Of a stretch of DNA of 64,000 nucleotides, positions 41,127-50,208 are shown one piece after another (the first letter of the stretch is position 1; every line of letters begins with the position of its first letter). The notes under the pieces are model-generated. The model ran no database searches, was not told where the DNA came from, and saw only the letters and a program-made list of their open reading frames with translations. The stretch covers positions 1-64,000 of the forward strand of contig NZ_JAQZAM010000015.1 of the NCBI RefSeq assembly GCF_028737215.1. Direction: 5' to 3'. A program made the translations under genes and the position numbers. Origin of the DNA: Actinomycetospora chibensis (GTDB taxonomy: Bacteria; Actinomycetota; Actinomycetes; Mycobacteriales; Pseudonocardiaceae).

Positions 41127-42748
41127 GCGCTCCCGAGATCTCGCCGAGCGCCGTGCTCGGATCGCGCCTCGACCCGTCGTCGGCGGAGTTCGCGGCGGAC
41201 CGCGAGGCGATGCTCGCCGCGCTGGCCGGGGTCGACGAGGTGGCCGCGACGGTGCTCGCCGCCGGCGGGGCGAAGTACGTCGACCGCCACCACGGGCGCG
41301 GCCGGCTCACGGCGCGCGAGCGCGTCGACCTCCTCCTGGACCCGGATGCGGCCTTCCTCGAGATCGGCGCGCTCGCGGGGGCGCACGAGCCGGAGCTGAC
41401 CACCCCGGGCGCCGGCCTCGTCGTCGGGATCGGGGCGGTGAGCGGCGTCGAGTGCCTGGTCGTCGCCAACGAGCCGACGGTGAAGGGCGGCTCGATCACG
41501 CCGATCGGGGTGACCAAGCAGCTGCGCGGCCTCGGGATCGCCGAGCGCAACCGGCTGCCGGTGGTGGCGCTCGTCGAGTCGGGCGGCGCCGACCTCCCGC
41601 GGCAGGCCGACCTGTTCGTCCCGGGCGGGCGCACGTTCCGCGAGATGACGCGACTCTCGGCGCAGGGCATCCCGACGATCGCGCTGGTCTTCGGCTCGTC
41701 GACCGCCGGCGGCGCCTACATGCCGGGGATGAGCGAGTACACGGTGTTCGTCCGCGGGCAGGCGACGGTCTACCTCGGCGGGCCGCCGTTGGTGAAGATG
41801 GCGATCAACGAGGACGTCGACGACGAGACCCTCGGCGGCGCGGAGATGCACGCCCGCGAGTCCGGGCTCGCCGACCACCTCGCCGCCGACGAGCGCGACG
41901 CGCTGCGGATCGGGCGCCGGATCGTCGCCGACCTCGGCTGGCGTCGCGGCGGACCCGGTCCGTCCCTGCCCGCCGACCCCCCGCGGTACCCGGCCGAGGA
42001 ACTGCTCGCGTGCGCCGCGTCGGACCCGAAGCGCTCGGTCGAGGTGCGCGACGTCCTCGCCCGCGTCCTCGACGGCTCGCGCTTCGACGAGCACAAGCCG
42101 CTCTACGGGACGACGCTCGTCTGCGGCTGGGGATCGATCGGCGGCTTCCCGGTCGGCGTGCTCGCGAACAACGGGATCCTGTTCTCCGAGGAGTCGCAGA
42201 AGGGCGCGCAGTTCGTCCAGCTCGCCAACGCGCGGTCGATCCCGCTGCTGTTCGTCCAGAACATCACGGGGTTCATGGTCGGGTCGGCCTACGAGCGCGG
42301 CGGGATCATCAAGGACGGCGCGAAGCTGATCAACGCGGTGTCGAACTCCGAGGTCCCGCACCTGACGCTCATGGTCGGCGCGTCCTACGGCGCGGGGAAC
42401 TACGGCATGTCCGGGCGCGCCTACGACCCGCGCTTCGTCTTCACCTGGCCCAACCACCGCATCGCGGTCATGGGCGGCACGCAGCTCGCCGGGGTCATGT
42501 CGATGGTGCAGCGCCGGTCGGCCGAGCGGGCCGGGCGTCCCTACGACGAGGACACCGACCGCGCGACCCGGAAGGCGATCGAGGACGGCGTCGAGGCCCA
42601 GTCCAACGCGCTCTACGCCTCCGGGCGGATGTGGGACGACGGGGTCATCGACCCCCGCGACACCCGCACGGTCCTGGGCCTCGCCCTCTCGGCCGTCCAC
42701 TCGGCCCCCATCGCCGGCGCGACCCGCTTCGCGCCGTTCCGGATGTGA
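41123..42748 (+). CDS. Acyl-CoA carboxylase carboxyltransferase (AtuC-like)
   Basis: A 541-residue carboxyltransferase. It has [92 protein letters not shown] and GASYGAGNYGMSGRAYDPRF. The KGGSITPIGVTKQLR variant separates it from the MCC-beta paralogue at 28693 and fits the geranyl-CoA carboxylase (AtuC) type. The partner is the biotin subunit at 42831. ATGA overlap upstream. Confidence 0.87.
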   Translation: MSAPEISPSAVLGSRLDPSSAEFAADREAMLAALAGVDEVAATVLAAGGAKYVDRHHGRGRLTARERVDLLLDPDAAFLEIGALAGAHEPELTTPGAGLVVGIGAVSGVECLVVANEPTVKGGSITPIGVTKQLRGLGIAERNRLPVVALVESGGADLPRQADLFVPGGRTFREMTRLSAQGIPTIALVFGSSTAGGAYMPGMSEYTVFVRGQATVYLGGPPLVKMAINEDVDDETLGGAEMHARESGLADHLAADERDALRIGRRIVADLGWRRGGPGPSLPADPPRYPAEELLACAASDPKRSVEVRDVLARVLDGSRFDEHKPLYGTTLVCGWGSIGGFPVGVLANNGILFSEESQKGAQFVQLANARSIPLLFVQNITGFMVGSAYERGGIIKDGAKLINAVSNSEVPHLTLMVGASYGAGNYGMSGRAYDPRFVFTWPNHRIAVMGGTQLAGVMSMVQRRSAERAGRPYDEDTDRATRKAIEDGVEAQSNALYASGRMWDDGVIDPRDTRTVLGLALSAVHSAPIAGATRFAPFRM

Positions 42749-42768
42749 GCGGGGTGGCGGGCCTCGCA

Positions 42769-42793
42769 TGCAAGCCCTGCGTCCTCGCTTGCA
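42769..42793. repeat. Hairpin between carboxylase subunit genes
   Basis: TGCAAGC-N11-GCTTGCA lies in the only sizeable gap of the Atu-like operon, 38 bp before the biotin-subunit start. CACTCAACGCCAG beside it resembles CACTCAACGTCAG in the 56-nt element at 28632. Confidence 0.4.
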
Positions 42794-42830
42794 CTCAACG
42801 CCAGGAAATCCACATCCTCGAGGTGCGCCG

Positions 42831-44867
42831 GTGATCAGCACGCTGCTCGTGGCCAACCGCGGGGAGATCGCGCGCCGGGTGATCCGGGGTGCCCGGACGC
42901 TCGGCATCCGCACGGTCGCGATCTACTCCGAGCCCGACACCGACGCTCCCCACGTCGCCGAGGCCGACCGCGCCGTCGCGCTACGGGGCTCGACCGCGAC
43001 GGAGACCTACCTCGACGTCGACCAGGTCCTCGCCGCGGCACGGGCGACGAGCGCCGACGCCGTACACCCCGGCTACGGGTTCCTGTCGGAGAACGCCGCG
43101 TTCGCCCGCGCGTGCGCCGACGCCGGGCTGACGTGGGTGGGCCCGGACCCGGCGTCGATCGAGGCCATGGGCGTCAAGCACACCGCCAAGGCCCTGGCGC
43201 GCGAGGCCGGCGTGCCGACCCTGCCCGACGTCCTGCTCGAGACCGACGACCCCGACGACTGGGCGCGCGCCGCCGAGGGCGTCGGGTTCCCGCTACTGGT
43301 CAAGGCGTCCGCCGGCGGTGGCGGCAGCGGGATGCGCGAGGTCCGGGCCGCGGCGGAGTTGGTCGACGCCGTCCGCTCCGCCCGCGCCGAGGCCGCGCGC
43401 AGCTTCGGCGACGACACGGTGTTCCTCGAGCGCCTGCTCGACGCGCCCCGGCACATCGAGGTCCAGGTCGTCGGCGACGCGCACGGCCATGTCGTGCACC
43501 TCGGCGAGCGCGAGTGCTCGATCCAGCGTCGGCACCAGAAGGTCGTCGAGGAGGCGCCGTCGCCCGTCGTGTCGCCGGAGCTGCGCGAGCGGATGGGTGC
43601 CACGGCCGTCGCGCTCGCGGAGAAGCTCGGCTACGTCGGCGTCGGGACGGTGGAGTTCCTCGTCGACGACGTGGGGGATTTCCTGACGTCTGACGTCAGC
43701 ATGGACCCCAGGCTGACAGACCCCGGCTACTACTTCCTCGAGATGAACACGCGGCTGCAGGTGGAGCACCCGGTCACCGAGGAGGTCTACGGCGTCGATC
43801 TGGTCGCGCTCCAGCTCGCCGTCGCCGACGGGGAGCCGCTGCCGTTCACCCAGGACGACGTGCGGGCCCGGGGACACGCGGTCGAGGTCCGGCTGTACGC
43901 CGAGGATCCCGCCCAGGACGACCGTCCGAGCCCCGGCACGCTGCACCGCTACCGTCACACTTCTTCTGGCGACGACCAGACCCTCCGCTGGGAGGACGCG
44001 CTCGGCGCGACCGGCGAGATCAGCGCCTTCTACGACCCGATGATCGCCAAGGTCATCGCCCACGCCCCGACCCGGGCCGCGGCCGCGCGGCGGCTCGCCG
44101 CCGGTCTCGCGCAGGCGGAGATCCACGGGCCGCCGACCAACCGCGACCTGCTCGTCGCCGTCCTGCGCGACGCCGACTTCCTGGCCGGCGCCACGCGCAC
44201 CGACTTCCTCGACCGCCACCCCCACCTGCGTACCCCGGCGCCCGCGACCCCGCCCGTCGTGCACCTCGCCGCCGCCGTCGCCTGCACGAGCGCGGCGCGC
44301 CGAGAGCACGACCCCCGCGCCCACCTCGCCCCGCCCGGCTGGCGCACCCTGCGGGGCGCGCCCCGCCCGACCGTGCACTGGGCCGGACCGGACGGCGAGG
44401 TGGCGGTGAGGACCACGATCCGCCCGGACGCGATCGCGCTGGACGTCGACGGCGTGGAACACACGCTCGGCCTGCGAGACCTCACCGTCACCGGCGTCCG
44501 CCTCACCCACGACGGCGTCGAGTACCGCTGCCGGGTCGCTCAGCACCAGGGCCCCACCGGTGTGACCGCGTATGTCGACGACACCGAGGGCCACGGCGCC
44601 TGGCGGGAGCTGCCGCGCCTGCCCGCCCCGGACGCCGCCGCGGGCGGGGCAGGACCGGTCAGCGAGGTCCCGGGCACGGTCGTGGAGGTCCTCGTCCGCG
44701 AGGGCGAGCACGTCGTCGCCGGCCAGAAGCTCGTCGTCCTCGAGGCCATGAAGATGGAGCACCCCGCACTCGCCGCCACCGACGGCGTCGTCGAGACCGT
44801 GCACGTCGCGGTCGGGCAGTACGTCGAAGCGCACGCCACGCTCATCACGCTGGGGGTCCCGGGATGA
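42831..44867 (+). CDS. Acyl-CoA carboxylase biotin subunit (AtuF-like)
   Basis: A 678-residue biotin carboxylase/BCCP fusion. It has LLVANRGEIARRVIRGARTL, the Gly loop KASAGGGGSGM, HLGERECSIQRRHQKVVEEA, EMNTRLQVEHPVTEE and biotinyl VLEAMKMEHPA. GTG 42831 follows a GAGG site, and the frame continues upstream through a hairpin without family sequence. Between EFLVDDVG and YYFLEMN it carries an extra segment (DFLTSDVSMDPRLTDPG) encoded by a palindrome. It works with the AtuC-like subunit, probably carboxylating a branched enoyl-CoA. Confidence 0.87.
   Translation: MISTLLVANRGEIARRVIRGARTLGIRTVAIYSEPDTDAPHVAEADRAVALRGSTATETYLDVDQVLAAARATSADAVHPGYGFLSENAAFARACADAGLTWVGPDPASIEAMGVKHTAKALAREAGVPTLPDVLLETDDPDDWARAAEGVGFPLLVKASAGGGGSGMREVRAAAELVDAVRSARAEAARSFGDDTVFLERLLDAPRHIEVQVVGDAHGHVVHLGERECSIQRRHQKVVEEAPSPVVSPELRERMGATAVALAEKLGYVGVGTVEFLVDDVGDFLTSDVSMDPRLTDPGYYFLEMNTRLQVEHPVTEEVYGVDLVALQLAVADGEPLPFTQDDVRARGHAVEVRLYAEDPAQDDRPSPGTLHRYRHTSSGDDQTLRWEDALGATGEISAFYDPMIAKVIAHAPTRAAAARRLAAGLAQAEIHGPPTNRDLLVAVLRDADFLAGATRTDFLDRHPHLRTPAPATPPVVHLAAAVACTSAARREHDPRAHLAPPGWRTLRGAPRPTVHWAGPDGEVAVRTTIRPDAIALDVDGVEHTLGLRDLTVTGVRLTHDGVEYRCRVAQHQGPTGVTAYVDDTEGHGAWRELPRLPAPDAAAGGAGPVSEVPGTVVEVLVREGEHVVAGQKLVVLEAMKMEHPALAATDGVVETVHVAVGQYVEAHATLITLGVPG
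43688..43721. repeat. Palindrome inserted in the biotin-carboxylase coding region
   Basis: GTCTG(ACG)TCAGC pairs with GCTGACAGAC: ten base pairs, one 3-nt bulge, 11-nt loop. It encodes an in-frame insert in a segment where family members are short. Confidence 0.5.
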
Positions 44868-46618
44868 TCGCGATCGCGAACGTTTCCGGCTTCTACGGCG
44901 ACCGGCTCGCCGCGGCCCGTGAGATCGTCGACGCCCACAGGGAGGGCCGCGTCCATGTCGACGTCCTCACCGGCGACTGGCTCGCCGAGCTGACGATGGG
45001 GCTGCTCGCCAAGCAGCGCGAGCGCGGCGCCGGGGGCTGGGCGACGACGTTCGTGCGCCAGATGCGCGACGTCCTCGCCGACTGCCTCGACGCCGGCATC
45101 GTCGTCGTCGCCAACGCGGGCGGGCTCGACCCGGCCGGGTGCGCCGCGGAGATCGCCGTGATCGACGAGCGCGCGAGAGTGGCCTGGGTGGGCGGGGACG
45201 ACGTCACCGAGCAGGTGCGCGCGCTGCCGCCCGAGCGCACGGCGCACCTCGACACCGGCGAGCCACTGCCGGACTCGCCGGTCGTCGCCAACGCCTACCT
45301 CGGGTGCCGCGGGATCGTCGCTGCGCTCGAGGCCGGCGCGAACGTCGTCGTCACGGGGCGGGTGACCGACGCGGCCGTCGTCCTCGGGCCCGCGGCGTGG
45401 CACCACGGGTGGGGTGTCGACGACCTCGACGCGCTCGCCGGCGCCGTCGCCGCCGGGCACGTCATCGAGTGCGGCGCCCAGGCCACCGGCGGGAACTTCT
45501 CCTTCGCCGCGGAGCTCGACGGCACCGAGCACGTCGGCCTGCCCGTCGCCGAGATCGCCGCCGACGGGTCCGCGGTGATCACCAAGGCCGCCGGGACGGG
45601 CGGCGCGGTGACCGTCGAGACCGTCACCGCCCAGCTGCTCTACGAGGTCGACGGCCCGCGCTATCTGACCCCGGACGTCGTCGCGCGCCTCGACACGATC
45701 ACCCTGACCCAGGAGGGCCCCGACCGCGTCCGTCTCGCCGGCACCCGCGGCGAACCGCCGCCCGACACCGTCAAGGTCGGCGCCGTCGTGCCCGCCGGGT
45801 GGCACAACGAGGTGACGTTCGTCCTCACCGGCCTCGACGTCGAGGCGAAGGCCGAGCACGCGCTCGCGGCCCTCTGGGCCGGGGTGCCGGGGGGTCGCAA
45901 GGCCTACGACCGCGTCGAGACCCGTCTGCTGCGCGCCGACCGGCCCGACCCGGCACGCATGACCGAGGCGGTCGCCCTGCTCACCGTGGCGGTCGCGGGG
46001 TCCAAGGAGGCCGTCGGGCGGCTGTCCCGGGCGGCCGTCGAGACCGCGCTCGCGGGCTACCCCGGATTCTTCGCCACGGCCCCGCCCGGTCCCGGCAGCG
46101 CCGCGAGCGTCTTCTGGCCGATCCTCCTGCCGGCCGCCGACCTGCCGCAGCTCGTCGGCCTCGGCGACCGGACCTGGGCCGTGCCGCCGCCCAGCGCCGA
46201 TCGGACGAGCACCGGCGACCGGATGCGCGCCGACCCCGAGAACGAACGGCGCTTTCGCGGGTTCGGAAGCAGCGAGAGCGCCGTTCGTTCTGAACCCCTC
46301 GGGCGACTCGTCGGCGCGCGCTCGGGCGACAAGGGCGGCAACGCGACGCTCGGGCTGTGGGCGCGGGACGACGCGAGCTACGCGTGGCTGCGCGGCTGGT
46401 GGGACGACGAGCACGTCGCCGACCTGCTCGGCGAGGACGCCGCGGGGTGCGCGCTGCGGCGGTGGGAGTTCCCGCTGCTCCGGGCGGTCGGCGTCACCGT
46501 CGTCGGCTTCCTCGGGCGCGGGGTGGCCGACAACCTCGCCCTCGACGCCCAGGCCAAGGGTCTCGGAGAGTTCGTCCGGGCCCGCCACGTGGACATCCCT
46601 GAGGAGCTGCTGCGATGA
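44864..46618 (+). CDS. atuA: AtuA family acyclic-terpene utilisation protein
   Basis: A 584-residue two-domain protein. The N-terminal DUF1446/AtuA domain (about 1-440) has IANVSGFYGDR, DVLTGDWLAELTMGLLA, VANAGGLDPAGCA, GRVTDAAVVLGPAAWHHGW, ECGAQATGGNFSF and LLYEVDGPRYLTPDV. The C-terminal AtuA-like ferredoxin-fold domain (about 482-584) has LVGARSGDKGGNATLGLWAR. In Pseudomonas, atuA is needed for citronellol/geraniol breakdown; the reaction is not firmly known. The interdomain linker (ENERRFRGFGSSESAVRSE) is encoded by an inverted repeat. ATGA overlaps on both sides. Confidence 0.88.
   Translation: MIAIANVSGFYGDRLAAAREIVDAHREGRVHVDVLTGDWLAELTMGLLAKQRERGAGGWATTFVRQMRDVLADCLDAGIVVVANAGGLDPAGCAAEIAVIDERARVAWVGGDDVTEQVRALPPERTAHLDTGEPLPDSPVVANAYLGCRGIVAALEAGANVVVTGRVTDAAVVLGPAAWHHGWGVDDLDALAGAVAAGHVIECGAQATGGNFSFAAELDGTEHVGLPVAEIAADGSAVITKAAGTGGAVTVETVTAQLLYEVDGPRYLTPDVVARLDTITLTQEGPDRVRLAGTRGEPPPDTVKVGAVVPAGWHNEVTFVLTGLDVEAKAEHALAALWAGVPGGRKAYDRVETRLLRADRPDPARMTEAVALLTVAVAGSKEAVGRLSRAAVETALAGYPGFFATAPPGPGSAASVFWPILLPAADLPQLVGLGDRTWAVPPPSADRTSTGDRMRADPENERRFRGFGSSESAVRSEPLGRLVGARSGDKGGNATLGLWARDDASYAWLRGWWDDEHVADLLGEDAAGCALRRWEFPLLRAVGVTVVGFLGRGVADNLALDAQAKGLGEFVRARHVDIPEELLR
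46240..46290. repeat. 19-bp inverted repeat forming the AtuA interdomain linker
   Basis: GAACGAACGGCGCTTTCGC (46240-46258) and its complement (46272-46290) match at 18 of 19 positions around a 13-nt loop. It is read through in frame, exactly between two folded domains. Confidence 0.65.
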
Positions 46619-47628
46619 AGGTCGACGCCACCGTGGTCACCGGCGGGCTGGGCGACTTCGCCGACGACGCCGTCACCGCGGAGAAGGCCGGGTACGACGC
46701 GGTCTGGGCCTCGGAGACCCAGCACGACCCCGCGGTCATGATCACTCTGGCCGCCACCCGTACCGAGACGGTCACCCTCGGCACCGCGATCACGGTGGCG
46801 TTCGCCCGGACCCCGATGACGACGGCGATGACCGCCAACGACCTGCACCTCGTTACCGGCGGGCGGTACGCGCTGGGGCTCGGGACGCAGATCAAGCCGC
46901 ACGTCACCAAGCGGTTCTCGATGCCGTGGTCGGAGCCCGCGCGCCGGATGCACGAGTACATCCGCGCCGTCCGCGCGATCTGGGACGCCTGGGCCACCGG
47001 CGAGCGGCTGGACTTCCGCGGCGACTTCTACACGCACACGCTGATGACGCCGTTCTTCTCGCCCGGGCCCAACGCGTTCGGCAACCCGCCGATCCACCTG
47101 GCCGGCGTCGGCCCGCGGATGACGGCGGTGGCGGGCGAGGTCGCCGACGGCTTCATGGCGCACGCGTTCTCCACCGAGCGCTACCTGCACGAGGTGACGC
47201 TGCCGGCCCTGCACCAGGGCTTCGAGAAGGCTGGGCGCGACGGCAGCGGCTTCGAGTTCTCCGCGACCGCACTGATCGCCACCGGCAACACCGAGGAGGA
47301 GTTCGAGGAGTCGATCCGCGACGTCCGCCGCCAGGTCGCGTTCTACGGCTCGACCCCGGCGTACCACCCGGTGCTCGAGCTGCACGGCTGGGGCGATCTC
47401 GCCCGCGAGCTCAACACGCTCTCGAAGCGCGGCGAGTGGGAGGCGATGGGCGACGCGGTGGACGACGAGGTCCTGCACACCATCGCGATCGTCGCCGAGC
47501 CCGACGAGGTCGGGCCCGCCCTCGAGCGGCGCTTCGGCGGCGTCGCCCAACGGATCCCGCTCTACGCGCCGCGGGGGTCGCAGACGGACCGCTGGGGTCC
47601 GGCCCTCGCCTACCTCCAGCAGCGATGA
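46615..47628 (+). CDS. TIGR03617-type F420-dependent LLM oxidoreductase
   Basis: A 337-residue luciferase-like TIM barrel. It has VTGGLGDFADDAVTAEKAGY, WASETQHDPAVM, TLGTAITVAFARTPMTTAMT, GGRYALGLGTQIKPHVTKRF and MPWSEPARRMHEYIRAVRAI. The TQIKPHVxKRFSM signature marks the TIGR03617 F420 group. Its position inside the Atu-like operon suggests a redox step on the same substrate, possibly where Pseudomonas uses AtuB or AtuG dehydrogenases (inference). It is translationally coupled to atuA. Confidence 0.84.
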   Translation: MKVDATVVTGGLGDFADDAVTAEKAGYDAVWASETQHDPAVMITLAATRTETVTLGTAITVAFARTPMTTAMTANDLHLVTGGRYALGLGTQIKPHVTKRFSMPWSEPARRMHEYIRAVRAIWDAWATGERLDFRGDFYTHTLMTPFFSPGPNAFGNPPIHLAGVGPRMTAVAGEVADGFMAHAFSTERYLHEVTLPALHQGFEKAGRDGSGFEFSATALIATGNTEEEFEESIRDVRRQVAFYGSTPAYHPVLELHGWGDLARELNTLSKRGEWEAMGDAVDDEVLHTIAIVAEPDEVGPALERRFGGVAQRIPLYAPRGSQTDRWGPALAYLQQR

Positions 47629-47642
47629 CCACCCCTCGGGCT

Positions 47643-47700
47643 CCTGCGCCCCGGCGCAGGCGAGCAACAGGGACGATCCACGGGGCTGCCCTGCGGCAGC
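47643..47700 (+). repeat. Two adjacent hairpins in an operon gap
   Basis: CCTGCGCC-CC-GGCGCAGG (47643-47660) and GCTGCC-CTGC-GGCAGC (47685-47700) lie between the LLM and last dehydrogenase genes. They may reduce read-through or protect mRNA ends. Confidence 0.4.
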
Positions 47701-47721
47701 GTGTCCAGGAGGAGGCCTGAG

Positions 47722-48864
<1,143 letters not shown>

Positions 48865-48873
48865 GACCCCTCC

Positions 48874-48913
48874 GTGAGTGAAGTTCGGGGCTACAGGCCC
48901 CAGGATCGCTCAC
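48874..48913. repeat. 40-nt palindrome family member before a GNAT gene
   Basis: It begins GTGAGTGAAGTTCGGGGCTA and ends GGATCGCTCAC, exactly 40 nt, with degenerate arms. It sits 9 bp after the dehydrogenase stop and ends at the base before ATG 48914, so it leaves no room for a separate ribosome site. Confidence 0.6.
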
Positions 48914-49396
48914 ATGGGGATCGAGGTCGTGCCGCTGAGCGTCGAGCAGGCGGTGACGCTGCTGACGGAACCGGAGGAGTTCGCCGGGCGCTTCGGGCTC
49001 ACCCTGGTCGACGGTTTCCTCGCGTTCCCCGAGGCGCTCGAGCCGACCGTCGAGGCGCTCGAGGGCGGGATCGCGCCCGCGTGGTTCGCGCACCTGATCG
49101 TCGAGGGCACGCAGGTCGTGGGCCTCGGCGGCTACACGGGGCCGCCGGTGGACGGCGTCATCGAGATCGGCTACTCGGTCGCGCCCTCGTGCCAGGGACG
49201 GGGGATCGCGACCGCGGCCGTCGGCCAGTGGCTCGACCGTGCCGTGCGGGCCGGGGTGCGGCGCGTCGTCGCCCACACCCTGCCCGCGGAGAACGCCTCG
49301 AGTGCGGTGCTGCGCCGCAACGGCTTCGTCCGCGACGGCATCACCGTCGACCCGGACGAGGGCACCGTGTGGCGCTGGGCCTGGCACCCGGGCTGA
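48914..49396 (+). CDS. GNAT family N-acetyltransferase
   Basis: A 160-residue acetyltransferase. It has the acetyl-CoA pyrophosphate loop CQGRGIATAA, the preceding VIEIGYSVAP strand and C-terminal SSAVLRRNGFVRDG. It resembles the RimJ/RimL-like GNATs that acetylate protein N-termini or small molecules; the target is unknown. ATG 48914 directly abuts a 40-nt palindrome. A GTG at 48878 inside the palindrome would extend the frame, but the added residues are not family sequence. Confidence 0.8.
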   Translation: MGIEVVPLSVEQAVTLLTEPEEFAGRFGLTLVDGFLAFPEALEPTVEALEGGIAPAWFAHLIVEGTQVVGLGGYTGPPVDGVIEIGYSVAPSCQGRGIATAAVGQWLDRAVRAGVRRVVAHTLPAENASSAVLRRNGFVRDGITVDPDEGTVWRWAWHPG

Positions 49397-49417
49397 TCCC
49401 CACTACGGTGGCCGACC

Positions 49418-49819
49418 GTGACCCCGCCCACCCCCGTGCAGCGCTCCTTCCAGCTGTGGATCGCCGCGGTCGTCGTCGGCGTCGTCGGCAGCGCCCTCTC
49501 GCTCGCGACCGCCACGACCGCACCGAGCCCCCTCGCCGCGACCGGCGGCCTCGTGGGCGTCGTCATCGGTCTGCTCTTCCTCGGCGTCGTGGTCTACCTC
49601 GCCCTGCGGCTGCGGGCGGGCGACCACTGGGCCCGCCTGGCCCTGACGATCCTGGGCGGCATCTCCGCGGTCTTCACCGTGCTCGGCGTGCTGCTCACCG
49701 CAGGCCTCGGGGTGAGCATCGGCGTCGTGTCGACGATCGTCAGCCTCGTCCAGGCCGCCCTGATCGTCGCCGCGATCCTCTTCGCCTTCCAGGGCCCGGC
49801 CAACGCCTACTTCCGCTGA
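49418..49819 (+). CDS. Four-helix hypothetical membrane protein
   Basis: A 133-residue protein with helices at about 13-33, 43-66, 73-92 and 98-125. ALRLRAGDHWARLALTILGG between helices two and three resembles small actinobacterial membrane proteins of unknown function. GTG 49418 follows the GNAT gene by 21 bp, so co-transcription is likely. Confidence 0.68.
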   Translation: MTPPTPVQRSFQLWIAAVVVGVVGSALSLATATTAPSPLAATGGLVGVVIGLLFLGVVVYLALRLRAGDHWARLALTILGGISAVFTVLGVLLTAGLGVSIGVVSTIVSLVQAALIVAAILFAFQGPANAYFR

Positions 49820-49825
49820 CGGCCG

Positions 49826-50059
49826 TCAGACGTGGTCGACCGTCGACGTGCCCTGCGACGCGGAGGCGCAGTGGGCGCAGCAGAAGAACTGCCCGTCGAC
49901 CTGGTGGCCGTGTCCGAGGATCGTGACGCCGCAGTGCTCGCAGCGCGGGGCCATCGTGTGGATGGCGCACTCGAAGCTGTCGAAGGTGTGCGTCACGCCC
50001 TGAGCGCGCACCTCGAAGGCCATCTCGTAGTCGTTCCCGCAGGTCTCGCAGACGGCCAT
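49826..50059 (-). CDS. Small Cys/His-rich zinc-ribbon protein
   Basis: A 77-residue protein with CETCGNDY at the start, then FECAIHTMAPRCEHCGVTIL, GHGHQVDGQFFCCAHCA. Nine Cys and several His residues make metal binding (zinc) very likely. It resembles bacterial metallothionein-like or TRASH-type proteins. ATG 50059 has GAGGAGG. The acidic tail TSTVDHV has no known motif. The function is unknown. Confidence 0.75.
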   Translation of the reverse strand: MAVCETCGNDYEMAFEVRAQGVTHTFDSFECAIHTMAPRCEHCGVTILGHGHQVDGQFFCCAHCASASQGTSTVDHV

Positions 50060-50208
50060 GACGGTCCTCCTCGCGTCGTGCGGCGGCGCGGGCGCGCCGA
50101 CCGGGGCCGACGGATGCCCGACGGGCCCGCTCGAGAACCCGCGGGACGTGAGCACCACGGCCCACCTCCAGCCCGGCCGTCGCGGGCCCGCTGCGGTAGA
50201 ACGGCGGG

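Noticed and set aside
50060-50208. SAM or other riboswitch before metY
   Set aside because: I looked for stacked helices and a terminator but saw none that could be supported. The 149-bp gap is also shared with a divergent small gene.
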